In this document: positions 23,252-32,305 of the stretch, piece by piece
Numbering within the stretch: the stretch's first letter is position 1
Layout of the letters: each line of letters opens with the position of its first letter
Made by a program: the position numbers and the translations under genes
Assembly (NCBI GenBank): GCA_038045445.1
Contig: JBBSYC010000013.1
Location: 1 to 51,856 of the forward strand
Source: SICU01 sp038045445
GTDB lineage: Archaea > Nanobdellota > Nanobdellia > Pacearchaeales > GW2011-AR1
Reading direction: 5' to 3'
DNA: 51,856 nucleotides
Notes under the pieces: model-generated
Seen by the model: only the letters and a program-made list of their open reading frames with translations
Told to the model about the DNA's origin: nothing
Database searches by the model: none

Positions 23252-25168
23252 TTATATGCTGTTAGTTACCTCTTTTTTATTTATATCGTTCTTTAACTCA
23301 CCAGAAAATAGAATTGCATTTAATTTTCTAATAGAAAACTTTAGAGGATCTTCTAGATAATATTCAACTATTTTTCGTAAGAGGCCTATCTCAATGGCTG
23401 AAACTTTACAACTTGTTGAAGATTCTATTTTGGCCTTTACATCTATAAAGTCTTTTTCGTTAAGTTCCTTAACAATAAAGAGATACTTCTTTACGTTTCC
23501 ATTTTTAATATATTCTATATCTTTTATTTGACCGTTCTTTTTAGTTATACTTTGAAGAAGAGTATTAGTAGATGTAATAGTCTTCAAATTCTTTGCATCA
23601 TACAAAACTTTCTCATCTTCTAATATGAATTTACCATCTGGATTTAGTCTATTCCCTATTCTTCTAGTAAGGAATATTTGAGATAATACTCCAAAACATA
23701 TAGCTTCAAAATAAGCACCTTTTTGTTGATTAGACAGTTTATAATTAATTTCATCCATCTTATCTAAATGACCTCTAGAATTATTAAAGTAAATCTCTCT
23801 TTCATTAGCTGAAATACTATCTTTATCCCTTAGAATCATTTGATATGCTTTCTTAGGATCATCCTTAAGATTTTTAAGAAAAATCCCAGTATTAATTGAA
23901 AATGGTTCTAAATCTCCATTGGCTCTAAAGTCTAAAGAGACCAGAGGATGAAAGATAAAATAACTATCTAAGAACTCTTTTACATCATGTTTATCGAGAA
24001 ACTCATGATCTAAAAAGAAATGTTGAATAATTTTTCCTTCTTTATTAGTTATTCTAAAAAAGCAATTAGACTGCTTTAGGCCTTCTTTTTTAATCTTTTT
24101 ACTTATTCTACGTGGAAAGTAGATATTATTTATTTTTTTGAGATATACCTTATCTATCTTTGATTTATCTCCTTTGGCAAATCTATTTAATTCAGAGAAT
24201 ATTCTTTCCATTCTCAATTGAGGTTTCTCTTTTCTATCTACTTCTATGTAGCTAGAATATTTTTGTAATATATCCCTATATAAGATATTTCTTTTTACCC
24301 AGTCAACCCTGTTTTCTTTAAAGAAGTCGTATATTCTTTCTTCATCGTTTTGATAATCGAGTATTAGACAAGATCCTTCAAAGGGCAATTTTAGATAAGC
24401 AGTTATCTCTTGTATTAAAGGTCTGTAGCTTCCATGTTTCCAAAAAACTCTAAATTGTTTGATTCCTACTTGAACAATTATAAGTTTAGCTTCTTTGTCT
24501 TCTTTGCAGAAGTTAATTTGTCTCATATTTGACAACTTAAAATTCTCGAGTTTTTTACCGAAGATTAAATCTTCTCCATATTTTATCTTCTTTATCTTAT
24601 CCAATACGCTTTCTTTTTCCTCAGAAGCAATTCTTATCCAAACTTTCTTTCCAACATTAATTCCTAAAGTGTTGATTCCTTGTAACTTTACACCGATTAA
24701 CTTTCCCTCAATATTAAATAGACTTTTGACGAATTCTCCACCAGTAAGATTTTCTAATATAATATCTTGCTCTCTAACATTTCCTGGAAATATGTTACGC
24801 ATATGATTAAGGAACAGCTTAGGTCTTTTGCTAACTCTAATTTCTTTATTACCTATTTTAAAAAGAATATTATTTCGAATGAAATTTTCCTCTTTTGAAG
24901 AATTATATTTTCTTCCTTTTCTTATTTCCTGTAGAACGCCTACAATCATACCATTAACAATCTTTATTTTTGGCACAAAAGCAGATTTACCTTTATAGAA
25001 TTCTTTTATCTTCTTTTTAGATACTCTCCTACGGTAAACAAACTTTGATATAGGTATTCTATCGATTATACTCGAGATATTAAAAAAGAAGTCTTTGTTA
25101 GGATTGTACGACTGTTCTGTCTCTTTTGAGATGTCTTGCAGAAGAGTCTTAGTAGAAGTTATTCTCAT
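23252..25168 (-). CDS. Large HsdS-linked protein, probable PD-(D/E)XK nuclease
   Basis: The 638-aa protein sits between hsdS (1-bp overlap) and hsdM (1-bp gap), an unusual place for an accessory gene. I do not recognise the N-terminal 450 residues. The C-terminal part has a restriction-endonuclease-like pattern: a helix with G-A-Y-F-E-A, then N-P-D-G-K-F followed by V-L-Y-D-A-K-N-L, which fits E...D-x(n)-(D/E)-x-K. Two segments, R-I-T-S-T-K-T-L-L-Q-D-I at residues 2-13 and T-I-T-S-T-N-T-L-L-Q-S-I near the nuclease motif, are nearly identical. The nuclease call is inference from the motif and the operon. Confidence 0.55.
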   Translation of the reverse strand: MRITSTKTLLQDISKETEQSYNPNKDFFFNISSIIDRIPISKFVYRRRVSKKKIKEFYKGKSAFVPKIKIVNGMIVGVLQEIRKGRKYNSSKEENFIRNNILFKIGNKEIRVSKRPKLFLNHMRNIFPGNVREQDIILENLTGGEFVKSLFNIEGKLIGVKLQGINTLGINVGKKVWIRIASEEKESVLDKIKKIKYGEDLIFGKKLENFKLSNMRQINFCKEDKEAKLIIVQVGIKQFRVFWKHGSYRPLIQEITAYLKLPFEGSCLILDYQNDEERIYDFFKENRVDWVKRNILYRDILQKYSSYIEVDRKEKPQLRMERIFSELNRFAKGDKSKIDKVYLKKINNIYFPRRISKKIKKEGLKQSNCFFRITNKEGKIIQHFFLDHEFLDKHDVKEFLDSYFIFHPLVSLDFRANGDLEPFSINTGIFLKNLKDDPKKAYQMILRDKDSISANEREIYFNNSRGHLDKMDEINYKLSNQQKGAYFEAICFGVLSQIFLTRRIGNRLNPDGKFILEDEKVLYDAKNLKTITSTNTLLQSITKKNGQIKDIEYIKNGNVKKYLFIVKELNEKDFIDVKAKIESSTSCKVSAIEIGLLRKIVEYYLEDPLKFSIRKLNAILFSGELKNDINKKEVTNSI

Positions 25169-26379
25169 TACAATTCACCTCTAAAAGCCTTGTCTATTAA
25201 AGAGCCAAATAACTCTTCTGTCATTTTTTTAGTTTCTCTAATATTCTCTTTCATCCTATCAATATTTTCGGCAATAACAGCAAATTTATTCTGAAATTCG
25301 ATTGGAGGCTTTATTAAAACAAGTTTTTTTATTTGTCTTAAGTAAAGACCTTTGACGGTAGCTTCGTTAGTGTTACCAATCATATATCTTTTTACGCTTG
25401 GAACTCTAAGCATACTTTCAAGAAATACACTGTTGAAATCTGAATTTTTTGGTTTTATCAAAGCAACGCTTCTAGCAAAAACAAATTTTTCTCTAATATC
25501 AACTCTTTTTACTCTTCCGATAGTACCAACACAAGTAATAAGAATATCTCCAAAATCAGGAAGGCATCTTTTTGTAATCCTCTTATAAGTTTCTTCATCA
25601 ACATACTTTACATCATCAAAATCAATTTTATCATTAACGTTTTTAGCTGAGATATAAGGTATTCCACTATCCTTTAAAGGAGGAGTGATGTGTTCTCCAT
25701 CAGTGATCTTTTCAGAAGTGTTATCTAAAGTATCCTGAGACCACTTTTTTTCGTTTAAAATAGGATCTCCAAACATCTCATTAAACTTACTCTTAAGACA
25801 TTCATCAAGGAGTTCAAAAGTTCTTTTTGCTATTTCCTTCTGTTTTTCTGCTTTTTCTAAAATTGAAGCTATTTCCTTTTGAGTTTCAAGATCTGGTTGT
25901 CCGTGGCGGAAAGGAAAGGAAACCTTAATCTTAGAAACCATGTTTTTAGACAATTCCTTAAAAGTAGCTCCTACTCCCAAAGAATTAAGATATTCTTTTT
26001 TTGATCTTAACCAATAATAAAGATATTCTGAAGATATATTCTTAGAAGGTATAAAATTCTTAAAACCTTGATTAGAACACATTTCTATACCTGCTATTGC
26101 AACTTTTCCTATTGGAGCCCTGGTTGTTAACATAACTGTACCTTTTGGGAAAATATGGGATGAACAAGAAGAAAGCCCAGCTTCGGTTATTTTTCTATCA
26201 GTATTATTGTAATAACCATTATTTCCATCTATTAGTTCTGCAGGCGTTATCCAATTAATATTTCCATCCCAATATTCTTTTTTGAAGGTAGAAGGAGTTG
26301 ATCCAGAAACAATTTCACAAATATCTCCAAGTAAGACTTCTTTCCATTGGATTTTATTTTCTTGTATTTGTTGTTTCAT
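25168..26379 (-). CDS. hsdS: Type I restriction specificity subunit HsdS
   Basis: The 403-aa subunit has two target-recognition domains, each followed by a conserved helix (about residues 150-195 with T-Q-K-E-I-A-S-I-L-E-K-A-E, and the C-terminal 40 residues), giving the usual pseudo-symmetric layout. The first TRD has the typical start L-G-D-I-C-E-I-V-S-G-S-T-P-S. It reads a bipartite DNA site for HsdM and HsdR. It overlaps both neighbours by one to four bases, so it is translationally coupled. Confidence 0.95.
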   Translation of the reverse strand: MKQQIQENKIQWKEVLLGDICEIVSGSTPSTFKKEYWDGNINWITPAELIDGNNGYYNNTDRKITEAGLSSCSSHIFPKGTVMLTTRAPIGKVAIAGIEMCSNQGFKNFIPSKNISSEYLYYWLRSKKEYLNSLGVGATFKELSKNMVSKIKVSFPFRHGQPDLETQKEIASILEKAEKQKEIAKRTFELLDECLKSKFNEMFGDPILNEKKWSQDTLDNTSEKITDGEHITPPLKDSGIPYISAKNVNDKIDFDDVKYVDEETYKRITKRCLPDFGDILITCVGTIGRVKRVDIREKFVFARSVALIKPKNSDFNSVFLESMLRVPSVKRYMIGNTNEATVKGLYLRQIKKLVLIKPPIEFQNKFAVIAENIDRMKENIRETKKMTEELFGSLIDKAFRGEL

Positions 26380-26951
26380 TTTACAAAATTTAATTCTCCA
26401 AATTTATTTGTTAATTTTATCTTGAATATTTTCCTAATTGGTTTAAAGTTGCTTCCGTAAACTGCTATCTTAAGATTATATGTGCCTGGAGAAAGTTTTG
26501 ATTCTGATTCTTTTATTAACTCTAGTGGTATTCCTGCAAGTTTAAATCTAAGAAATCTTCTTTGGGGAAATTCATGGACTAAGTCTATCATATGATACTC
26601 ACCTACCGAAAGATCATACTTTCCACCAGAAAAATCGTCATAGCTAACCCACGTTAGTGGTAGAGATTCAAATGGATTTATGTTAGACCCATTATCATTT
26701 TTAACCCATAATAATTTTACATAACAATCTTTTGCAACTCTAGAAAAGAAACTATCTTTATTGATTAATTTTATTCTTACCCATCTAGTAAGATTGTTTA
26801 AATTATCACTAACATTTTGAATACATTCTCCATCATCAAGGCCCTCTATCTTCAATCTAGGTTTAAAAAAAATAGGAATAAAAAAGTCTCTGGTTAATGT
26901 AGCTATTAAAGCAATTATTGAAATTCCTAAAGCCCATAATTCAACTGACAT
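26376..26951 (-). CDS. Membrane-anchored beta-domain protein in restriction operon
   Basis: The 191-aa protein has one N-terminal membrane helix (L-W-A-L-G-I-S-I-I-A-L-I-A-T-L) and a beta-rich rest (R-W-V-R-I-K-L-I-N-K-D and G-T-Y-N-L-K-I-A-V-Y), probably an Ig-like domain. It overlaps hsdS by 4 bp and the HEPN-like gene by 11 bp. Function unknown; its tight packing ties it to the restriction system. Confidence 0.6.
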   Translation of the reverse strand: MSVELWALGISIIALIATLTRDFFIPIFFKPRLKIEGLDDGECIQNVSDNLNNLTRWVRIKLINKDSFFSRVAKDCYVKLLWVKNDNGSNINPFESLPLTWVSYDDFSGGKYDLSVGEYHMIDLVHEFPQRRFLRFKLAGIPLELIKESESKLSPGTYNLKIAVYGSNFKPIRKIFKIKLTNKFGELNFVK

Positions 26952-27843
26952 TTTTAACTCCTAATATTTGATTATGAATTGTGTTAATAGTAGTTATTGC
27001 CTCAATTAAAATACCCTCAAAGGTTTTTGATAAGCTTCCTTTATCAAATTTTTTATATGCTTTTTCGTAATTATCTCCTTTCCTATGAGCACTACCACTT
27101 GATCTTAAATTTTGTAAATTTTTCAGAAATTCAATCATTTGAGGAAAAATAATTTTATATTTTTGTTCAATATACTTTTGCATTACGGAGATAGACTTAT
27201 CATCTTTGTCAAATATTAACCTCTTTTTCATTTTTTCAACGTTCAAAGAGTCAATGAGCATTTTATTCAGAGACAATATAACTTCATCAAATTCTTTCTG
27301 CTCATTATTGGGTACTCTTAAAGTCTTAACATGATGTTCATCTGCTAAGTTCAGAGGTTTGAATAAATACCATCCATTTTTATTCTTCCAATTTTCATTA
27401 AGAGACTCAAATTTTCCCTTAAAATGTAAAGCAGCATCAGTTGGAGAACAAGGTTTTGCTTGAAAGTCTCTCATAACTGAAACTAAACTAAAGTTACCCT
27501 CTGTGATATTATGAATCTTCCAGTGTTTTTGTTCATCAGGTGGAAGTTTAGCTAAGTCTCCTAAATAAACCATGACGCAATCTTGGGCATTATTGTCTAT
27601 GGGCATTCCCCATTCATTAATTCCATCTTCTCTTGTATAAAATAAATATCCGTCTCTAACATAATATTTTGAAGGTTTACCATAATATTTATCTAAAACT
27701 TCTTTCTTGAAAAAGACCCTCGTTAGAAAATCTGGGGCTTCTGGGTTTTTTCCAAATTTATTATCTAGCTTTGATTCATCACAGGTAAATTTAACCTCTT
27801 TTCCTTTATTATTTAATCCAATAATAAATTTCTCAAATCTCAT
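26941..27843 (-). CDS. Unknown protein with HEPN-like C-terminal motif
   Basis: The 300-aa protein has an unrecognised N-terminal about 180 residues (mixed alpha/beta, several Trp/Tyr) and a helical C-terminus. The C-terminus contains R247-S-S-G-S-A-H253-R-K-G, an R-x5-H spacing that fits the HEPN ribonuclease motif, between predicted helices. If right, it would be an RNA-cutting effector carried inside a type I restriction operon. It overlaps both neighbours by a few bases. The HEPN assignment is inference from one motif. Confidence 0.5.
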   Translation of the reverse strand: MRFEKFIIGLNNKGKEVKFTCDESKLDNKFGKNPEAPDFLTRVFFKKEVLDKYYGKPSKYYVRDGYLFYTREDGINEWGMPIDNNAQDCVMVYLGDLAKLPPDEQKHWKIHNITEGNFSLVSVMRDFQAKPCSPTDAALHFKGKFESLNENWKNKNGWYLFKPLNLADEHHVKTLRVPNNEQKEFDEVILSLNKMLIDSLNVEKMKKRLIFDKDDKSISVMQKYIEQKYKIIFPQMIEFLKNLQNLRSSGSAHRKGDNYEKAYKKFDKGSLSKTFEGILIEAITTINTIHNQILGVKNVS

Positions 27844-28130
27844 TTTTCACCTGTCCACTTATAGATTATTTGCCCTGCAACATCTCCTATGATGGTCCCA
27901 GGTAAAATTGCTACAAACCAATTTACTATTCTGTTTGTATTGTTTATAACATCTTCAGGATTAAAGATCACTGGCAGATAGGCAATTATCAAAGATAGAA
28001 CTACACTAACAGCACCAAATCGCTCATAGTAAGTGTAAGGATTAAAGTCCCAAACCTTTTGAACAATATAACCTATTAATCCGAAAATTACCAAGAAGAT
28101 TAGGTTAGTTTCAAGACTCATTTTTCTCAC
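27840..28130 (-). CDS. Small membrane protein in restriction operon
   Basis: The 96-aa protein has three hydrophobic stretches (L-I-F-L-V-I-F-G-L-I-G-Y-I-V, V-V-L-S-L-I-I-A-Y-L-P-V-I-F, W-F-V-A-I-L-P-G-T-I-I-G). No family recognised. It overlaps the RHH gene by 20 bp and the next gene by 4 bp, so it is part of the same translation-coupled string. Confidence 0.6.
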   Translation of the reverse strand: MRKMSLETNLIFLVIFGLIGYIVQKVWDFNPYTYYERFGAVSVVLSLIIAYLPVIFNPEDVINNTNRIVNWFVAILPGTIIGDVAGQIIYKWTGEK

Positions 28131-28290
28131 CTACGCCAGTTTCTTTCCTTACCATTTCTCTGAGCTTGGTATTGATAGATTTGCCTTCTTGATCACAGAT
28201 TTTTTTGAAATAAAGAAATTCAGTTTTGTACAGCCTAGTTGAAACAATCTTCCTCTCTTCTCCACTTAATGGGTTGTTCTTAAGAACCAT
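28111..28290 (-). CDS. Ribbon-helix-helix regulator
   Basis: The 59-aa protein carries a MetJ/Arc-type RHH fold: strand R-K-I-V-S-T-R-L-Y, then helix K-T-E-F-L-Y-F-K-K-I-C, then helix S-I-N-T-K-L-R-E-M-V. The ATG at 28290 is preferred over an in-frame GTG at 28299 because GAGG lies 5 nt upstream. A perfect 22-bp palindrome (28327-28348) and a TATA-like box lie just before it, pointing to autoregulation and a second promoter inside the operon. Confidence 0.75.
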   Translation of the reverse strand: MVLKNNPLSGEERKIVSTRLYKTEFLYFKKICDQEGKSINTKLREMVRKETGVGEKNES

Positions 28291-28326
28291 AATCCTCACA
28301 GAATTATTACTTATTTAAATATTTCC

Positions 28327-28348
28327 AAAAAGGTGTATACACCTTTTT
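28327..28348. promoter_or_regulatory. Perfect 22-bp palindrome, likely RHH operator
   Basis: The half-site is AAAAAGGTGTA, followed directly by its exact reverse complement. It lies between the hsdR stop (28351) and the RHH start (28290), next to a TATTTAAAT box. It could also end hsdR transcription, but the position before a regulator gene favours an operator. Confidence 0.65.
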
Positions 28349-28350
28349 CC

Positions 28351-31107
28351 CTATTTCCATTTCAAATTGTTACATTTTGTGACAATTAATTCTAGCTGTT
28401 TTTTAGTAAATATATCTAATGGACGAGCATCTGCCAAAGGGTGTTCTGCGAAACTCTTAAGCTCAATATGTTTAGCTCTGATAAAGACTTGTTCTAATAA
28501 TCTTAGGAACTTAAGTTGTCCAGAATTATAATGTTCGTTCTTATCTGCTATAAACTTATCAAATTCCCATTTAATCATTTGTTGGGGATCTGGCAATCCT
28601 TTAACTTGAATTAGTTCTCTAAGGAATAATATAAAATCCTTGGTCTGCTGAATGTTTTCTATTGTAAATGAAGGATTAAGTTGCTTTAGTTTTGTTTCTA
28701 TTTGAAGAAGCTCGGTAGCAGTTACTCCTTCTCCATCTTTAATCTTTTTCATCAGAGGATTGTTTTCCACAAAATCAATAAAGTCTTTATCATCTTTTTT
28801 CTCCATTAACTCTTTCTTAACATCAATCACCATGTCTGGAGCATTAATTTTTAGCATTGGCTTCTTTTTTTGATCTTCATAGAATATCATTAAATGAGAT
28901 ATATCCCTAACTAAAAAGTCAACATCCTCAAAAGTAATCTCTTCCCAGAAAGGCTCTTTTTGAATTCTTACTAAATCATCTCTCTTTTGTTTTATTGCAT
29001 CCAGATTCTTATCCCATATAGCCTCTGCATGATCAACAACAAACTCTTCAACGTCTGCAATTTTATCTTTCCTATTTTCTTTGATATAATCAAAAAGCTT
29101 AACACATTTTGAAATAAACCCGTATACTTTGGCGTTTTCAGATGGAGAGTAGATAAGTAATGGTGCAATTTCTTCTCTTAATTCTTTAATGTGTTGCCTT
29201 AAATCAAACTTAACTGAAATTACTTTCTTAATCATCTCTTTCTTTTCAATAACTAATGGAGATTCAATATCTATTCCTTTAATAGTATCAATTATCTGTT
29301 TTTCAACAATTTTTCTTTCCTTATCGCTAAGCTTCTTTTCTAAAGCATCAACTTGCTCTAAGAATATTCTTGTTTTAGCATCGGTTCCAGAAGACTTTTG
29401 TTTTAGAACATTCAGCTTATGCTCAAGCACATTAGACCAATTTCCAAACTTAAAGTCCAAAATTAAGAAGTCTTCTTTTGTATGCTGTCCATCTTTATTG
29501 GTTGGAAGCCATTCCCTATTTTCACATGCAGATAAGTTTCTAGTTCCTCTTCCTAACATCTGCCAAAATCTGATTGAAGAAATAACTGGCTTAACAAACA
29601 CGAGATTCATTATTTCAGGAATATCTACTCCAGTATCCAAAACTCCAACAGATAAGGCTATTCTTGGGCTATCTCGTTTTTCAAATCTTTTAACCTCGTC
29701 CATATATCTTGATTTATCTGAAGTAATCACCTTAACATCTTTAGCCAATGTAGGATATAATCTTTGGAATAACAGCTCTAATGCTTCTGCATGTTTTACG
29801 CTTGCACAAAAAAAGATACTCTTGGAAGGGCGGTTATCATCTGACTTGTAACATCTATCTATAAATTCTCTAATAATTAGTTCATTTGTTTTTTCATCAG
29901 TAAATAGTTTTTCAAATTTTGAGCCTGGAGTCTGGAATGTCTCTGGCTCTGCTTCTTGTAATTTTAACGCCTGTTGTAGTTCTTTACTTAATTTTTTACC
30001 TTCAATTCCTAAAGATAAAACTTTAGTCTCAATTATATCTCCGACATAAGGAACAAGAACTTTATCGTTGACAGCATCCCAATAATCATACTTAACGGTT
30101 GGTTTTCCCTTTTCGCAATTAAATAATTCAAAAGTATCTTTAGTATCTTCAGAAGAAGGAGTAGCAGTTAATCCAATTTTAAGAGCATCAAAATATTTGA
30201 ATATATCATTATTTCTATCATAATAAGATCTATGGGCTTCATCAAATACAATCAAATCAAAAGCTCCTGTTCCAAATTTTTCATAGAACTTCCCCCTAGG
30301 TTTTTGTGAAGACATTAAAGTTTGAACAGTTGAAACATAAAACCTTGCCGAATCCGAATACCCTTCCTCGTTTAATTCGCAAATTGGACTATCTGGGAAG
30401 TATTTCTTGAAGCCCTTTTCTTTTGCCTGATTACCCAAAGAGATTCTATCTACTACAAATAAAACTTTTTGAGCACATTCTGCTTTTATCAATCCATCAA
30501 TTATAGCTATTGCAACTCTCGTTTTACCTGTTCCGGTAGCCATATTTACAAGAGCTTCCCTATGTCCTTTTGAGAAATGCTCCAAAACTAACTTTACTGC
30601 CTCTATCCCTCTTTGTCGATCAACGATTTTAGGATTAATTTTAACATTAGAAGGATCTTTTCTCTTTTTCATTAAACTAATAATTCTATGCAAATCTTTC
30701 TGGTTAAATGGAAGAGCAACTTGTCTTCTTCTATCAAGATCATCTACATAATACCATTTATGCCCGTTTGTTAAGAAAATAGGGATTTTTATCTTGAGTT
30801 GTTTTTCTATATCTTCTCTATATGTTCTCGATTGAATTTCGCCTTTTTCTACATCAATAGATGTTTTTTTCGCCTCAACAATAGCGATAGGGCTTCGATC
30901 TTCATCTAATAAAACGTAGTCTATAAATCGATCTACGTTCCTTTCAATTCCTTTTTCTATACCTACATATTCTTTTGTCACAAAATTAGATTTAACAGGA
31001 TTAACTTCTTCTTTTACATAATGTCCTCCAGTTTTCCATCCGACCCTATTAAGAATAGGATCTATAATTTCCTTCCTTGTTTCTTTTTCTGAGAGGTCAA
31101 TACCCAT
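28351..31107 (-). CDS. hsdR: Type I restriction endonuclease HsdR
   Basis: The 918-aa motor and nuclease subunit starts with a PD-(D/E)XK domain (F-I-D-Y-V-L-L-D-E-D..., then I-V-E-A-K-K at about 77-82). SF2 motor motifs follow: M-A-T-G-T-G-K-T, F-D-E-A-H, G-L-T-A-T-P, and the second lobe with R-F-W-Q-M-L-G-R-G-T-R. A helical C-terminal EcoEI-type HsdR domain completes it. The length is normal for the family. It cuts unmethylated DNA after translocation with HsdM/HsdS, which here lie 2-6 kb downstream with accessory genes between. Confidence 0.96.
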   Translation of the reverse strand: MGIDLSEKETRKEIIDPILNRVGWKTGGHYVKEEVNPVKSNFVTKEYVGIEKGIERNVDRFIDYVLLDEDRSPIAIVEAKKTSIDVEKGEIQSRTYREDIEKQLKIKIPIFLTNGHKWYYVDDLDRRRQVALPFNQKDLHRIISLMKKRKDPSNVKINPKIVDRQRGIEAVKLVLEHFSKGHREALVNMATGTGKTRVAIAIIDGLIKAECAQKVLFVVDRISLGNQAKEKGFKKYFPDSPICELNEEGYSDSARFYVSTVQTLMSSQKPRGKFYEKFGTGAFDLIVFDEAHRSYYDRNNDIFKYFDALKIGLTATPSSEDTKDTFELFNCEKGKPTVKYDYWDAVNDKVLVPYVGDIIETKVLSLGIEGKKLSKELQQALKLQEAEPETFQTPGSKFEKLFTDEKTNELIIREFIDRCYKSDDNRPSKSIFFCASVKHAEALELLFQRLYPTLAKDVKVITSDKSRYMDEVKRFEKRDSPRIALSVGVLDTGVDIPEIMNLVFVKPVISSIRFWQMLGRGTRNLSACENREWLPTNKDGQHTKEDFLILDFKFGNWSNVLEHKLNVLKQKSSGTDAKTRIFLEQVDALEKKLSDKERKIVEKQIIDTIKGIDIESPLVIEKKEMIKKVISVKFDLRQHIKELREEIAPLLIYSPSENAKVYGFISKCVKLFDYIKENRKDKIADVEEFVVDHAEAIWDKNLDAIKQKRDDLVRIQKEPFWEEITFEDVDFLVRDISHLMIFYEDQKKKPMLKINAPDMVIDVKKELMEKKDDKDFIDFVENNPLMKKIKDGEGVTATELLQIETKLKQLNPSFTIENIQQTKDFILFLRELIQVKGLPDPQQMIKWEFDKFIADKNEHYNSGQLKFLRLLEQVFIRAKHIELKSFAEHPLADARPLDIFTKKQLELIVTKCNNLKWK

Positions 31108-31137
31108 TATTTAATAACGAATTTTGGGAATATAAGA

Positions 31138-31770
31138 TTATCTGCTAATCCATTTTTTATCAATCTCTATTCCCAACCATTTTCTACCTGTTTTTTCTGC
31201 TGCTTTACAGGTTGCTCCACTTCCAGCGAAGGGATCTAGTATTAGATCTCCTTTCTTTGAACTGTGTTCTATCATTTTAATGAGTAAATCTACTGGTTTT
31301 TCGTGAGGGTGACTTGTCTTATTATGATTAATGTGACTTGATGTCTGAACATCTGAAAAATTGGTTAAATTGTATTTTGGTTTGCCTTTTTCCAATACTA
31401 AGATTAGTTCATATTGATGTCTAAAAGCCCATCCTAAGCCAAAATTATGCTTTTTCCAAACTAAGAGATGTCTAATTTTGAATTTAGTGTATCTTAAAAT
31501 GAATTCTGTGAGAAATGGATAATGTTTCCAATTCGTAAATAAGTATAAAGTTTTGTTACGTTTGAGTATCCTATAACATTCAACAAGTGCCTGACAGTTA
31601 ATCAAAGGGTTTTCATTGTTTACTATCTTCTTACTATTCCATCCATAAGCAATATTATCTCCGTATGGAGGGTCTGTTATGATTAAATCAATATGGTTAT
31701 TAGGAAAATCCTTCATTACGTTAATGCAATCTCCAAAGATTATCTTGTTTTGAAACAGTCCTTCTTCCAT
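31138..31770 (-). CDS. Site-specific DNA methyltransferase (N4/N6, beta-class order)
   Basis: The 210-aa enzyme has catalytic motif IV T-D-P-P-Y-G-D-N near the N-terminus and the SAM motif D-P-F-A-G-S-G-A-T near the C-terminus, the order of beta-class amino-methyltransferases. No cognate type II endonuclease is adjacent, so it may be solitary or protect against the downstream nuclease. It overlaps the upstream RHH gene by 31 bp. Confidence 0.9.
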   Translation of the reverse strand: MEEGLFQNKIIFGDCINVMKDFPNNHIDLIITDPPYGDNIAYGWNSKKIVNNENPLINCQALVECYRILKRNKTLYLFTNWKHYPFLTEFILRYTKFKIRHLLVWKKHNFGLGWAFRHQYELILVLEKGKPKYNLTNFSDVQTSSHINHNKTSHPHEKPVDLLIKMIEHSSKKGDLILDPFAGSGATCKAAEKTGRKWLGIEIDKKWISR

Positions 31771-31931
31771 AAATCATTAATTTTATTCTCAATGCGGTCA
31801 AGTTGATCGTTAACCATTATTCTAATCCTACAAACCTCGGCTACAGAAATCATTTTTTCCTTAGCTTCAGCTTTCAACTTAGATAAAAACTCGGAGCTAA
31901 CCCTAATATGGATGTGAGCGTTCTTCTTCAT
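31740..31931 (-). CDS. Ribbon-helix-helix protein with coiled tail
   Basis: The 63-aa protein has an RHH pattern: strand A-H-I-H-I-R-V, helix S-S-E-F-L-S-K-L-K-A-E-A-K-E, helix S-V-A-E-V-C-R-I-R-I, then a short helical tail. It is probably the leading regulator of the restriction operon. It overlaps the methyltransferase gene by 31 bp and the 41-aa gene upstream by 29 bp. Confidence 0.7.
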   Translation of the reverse strand: MKKNAHIHIRVSSEFLSKLKAEAKEKMISVAEVCRIRIMVNDQLDRIENKINDLWKKDCFKTR

Positions 31932-32028
31932 CTTTTCTCTTAGAAATTAATCTTTCCAAAGCAAGATTTAGTTCTCTAAGCTTGAAAATAATTTCTTCGC
32001 CAAGATCTTCTGCCAATTTAGTTTCCAT
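31903..32028 (-). CDS. 41-aa helical protein, first gene of restriction operon
   Basis: The ORF reads M-E-T-K-L-A-E-D-L-G-E-E-I-I-F-K-L-R-E-L and ends S-H-P-Y. It is a short amphipathic, acidic/basic helix. A TATA-like TTTATTATAAG lies about 27 nt before the ATG, as for a leaderless mRNA, and its end overlaps the RHH gene by 29 bp. It might pair with the RHH protein in regulation. Function unknown. Confidence 0.5.
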   Translation of the reverse strand: METKLAEDLGEEIIFKLRELNLALERLISKRKDEEERSHPY

Positions 32029-32149
32029 GAAAAATTCTGGTTGGTATACCTTATAATAAACTGGAGAAAAAAATGCCCTAAAAAATTAGTCGAAAAATTA
32101 GTCAAACTTTTCTCCGATTTTATTTATAAGTTCTAGATGTCAACAAATC

Positions 32150-32305
32150 ATGGAAAAAAAGTATTGCTGTGTATGCGGTGCTACGATAAACGAAGACGAT
32201 GATCTTTGCAAAACCTGCTTTGGGTTCATGAAAGACAAGTATCCTCAAGAGAAGGATTTTATCAAAGCATTACAATGGCACAAAAACCATACCCAACTAA
32301 ATTAG
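32150..32305 (+). CDS. 51-aa zinc-ribbon protein
   Basis: The protein has C-C-V-C-G near residue 6 and C-K-T-C at 20-23, spaced as a single zinc knuckle pair, then a helical tail ending N-H-T-Q-L-N. A TATA-like TTTATTTATAAG lies about 25-30 nt upstream. Its 3' end overlaps the pilin-like gene start in another frame. It heads the secretion cassette and could be its regulator. Confidence 0.6.
   Translation: MEKKYCCVCGATINEDDDLCKTCFGFMKDKYPQEKDFIKALQWHKNHTQLN

Noticed and set aside
29189..29851. 220-aa plus-strand ORF inside hsdR
   Set aside because: It is antisense to a well-conserved HsdR motor region and has no recognisable domain.
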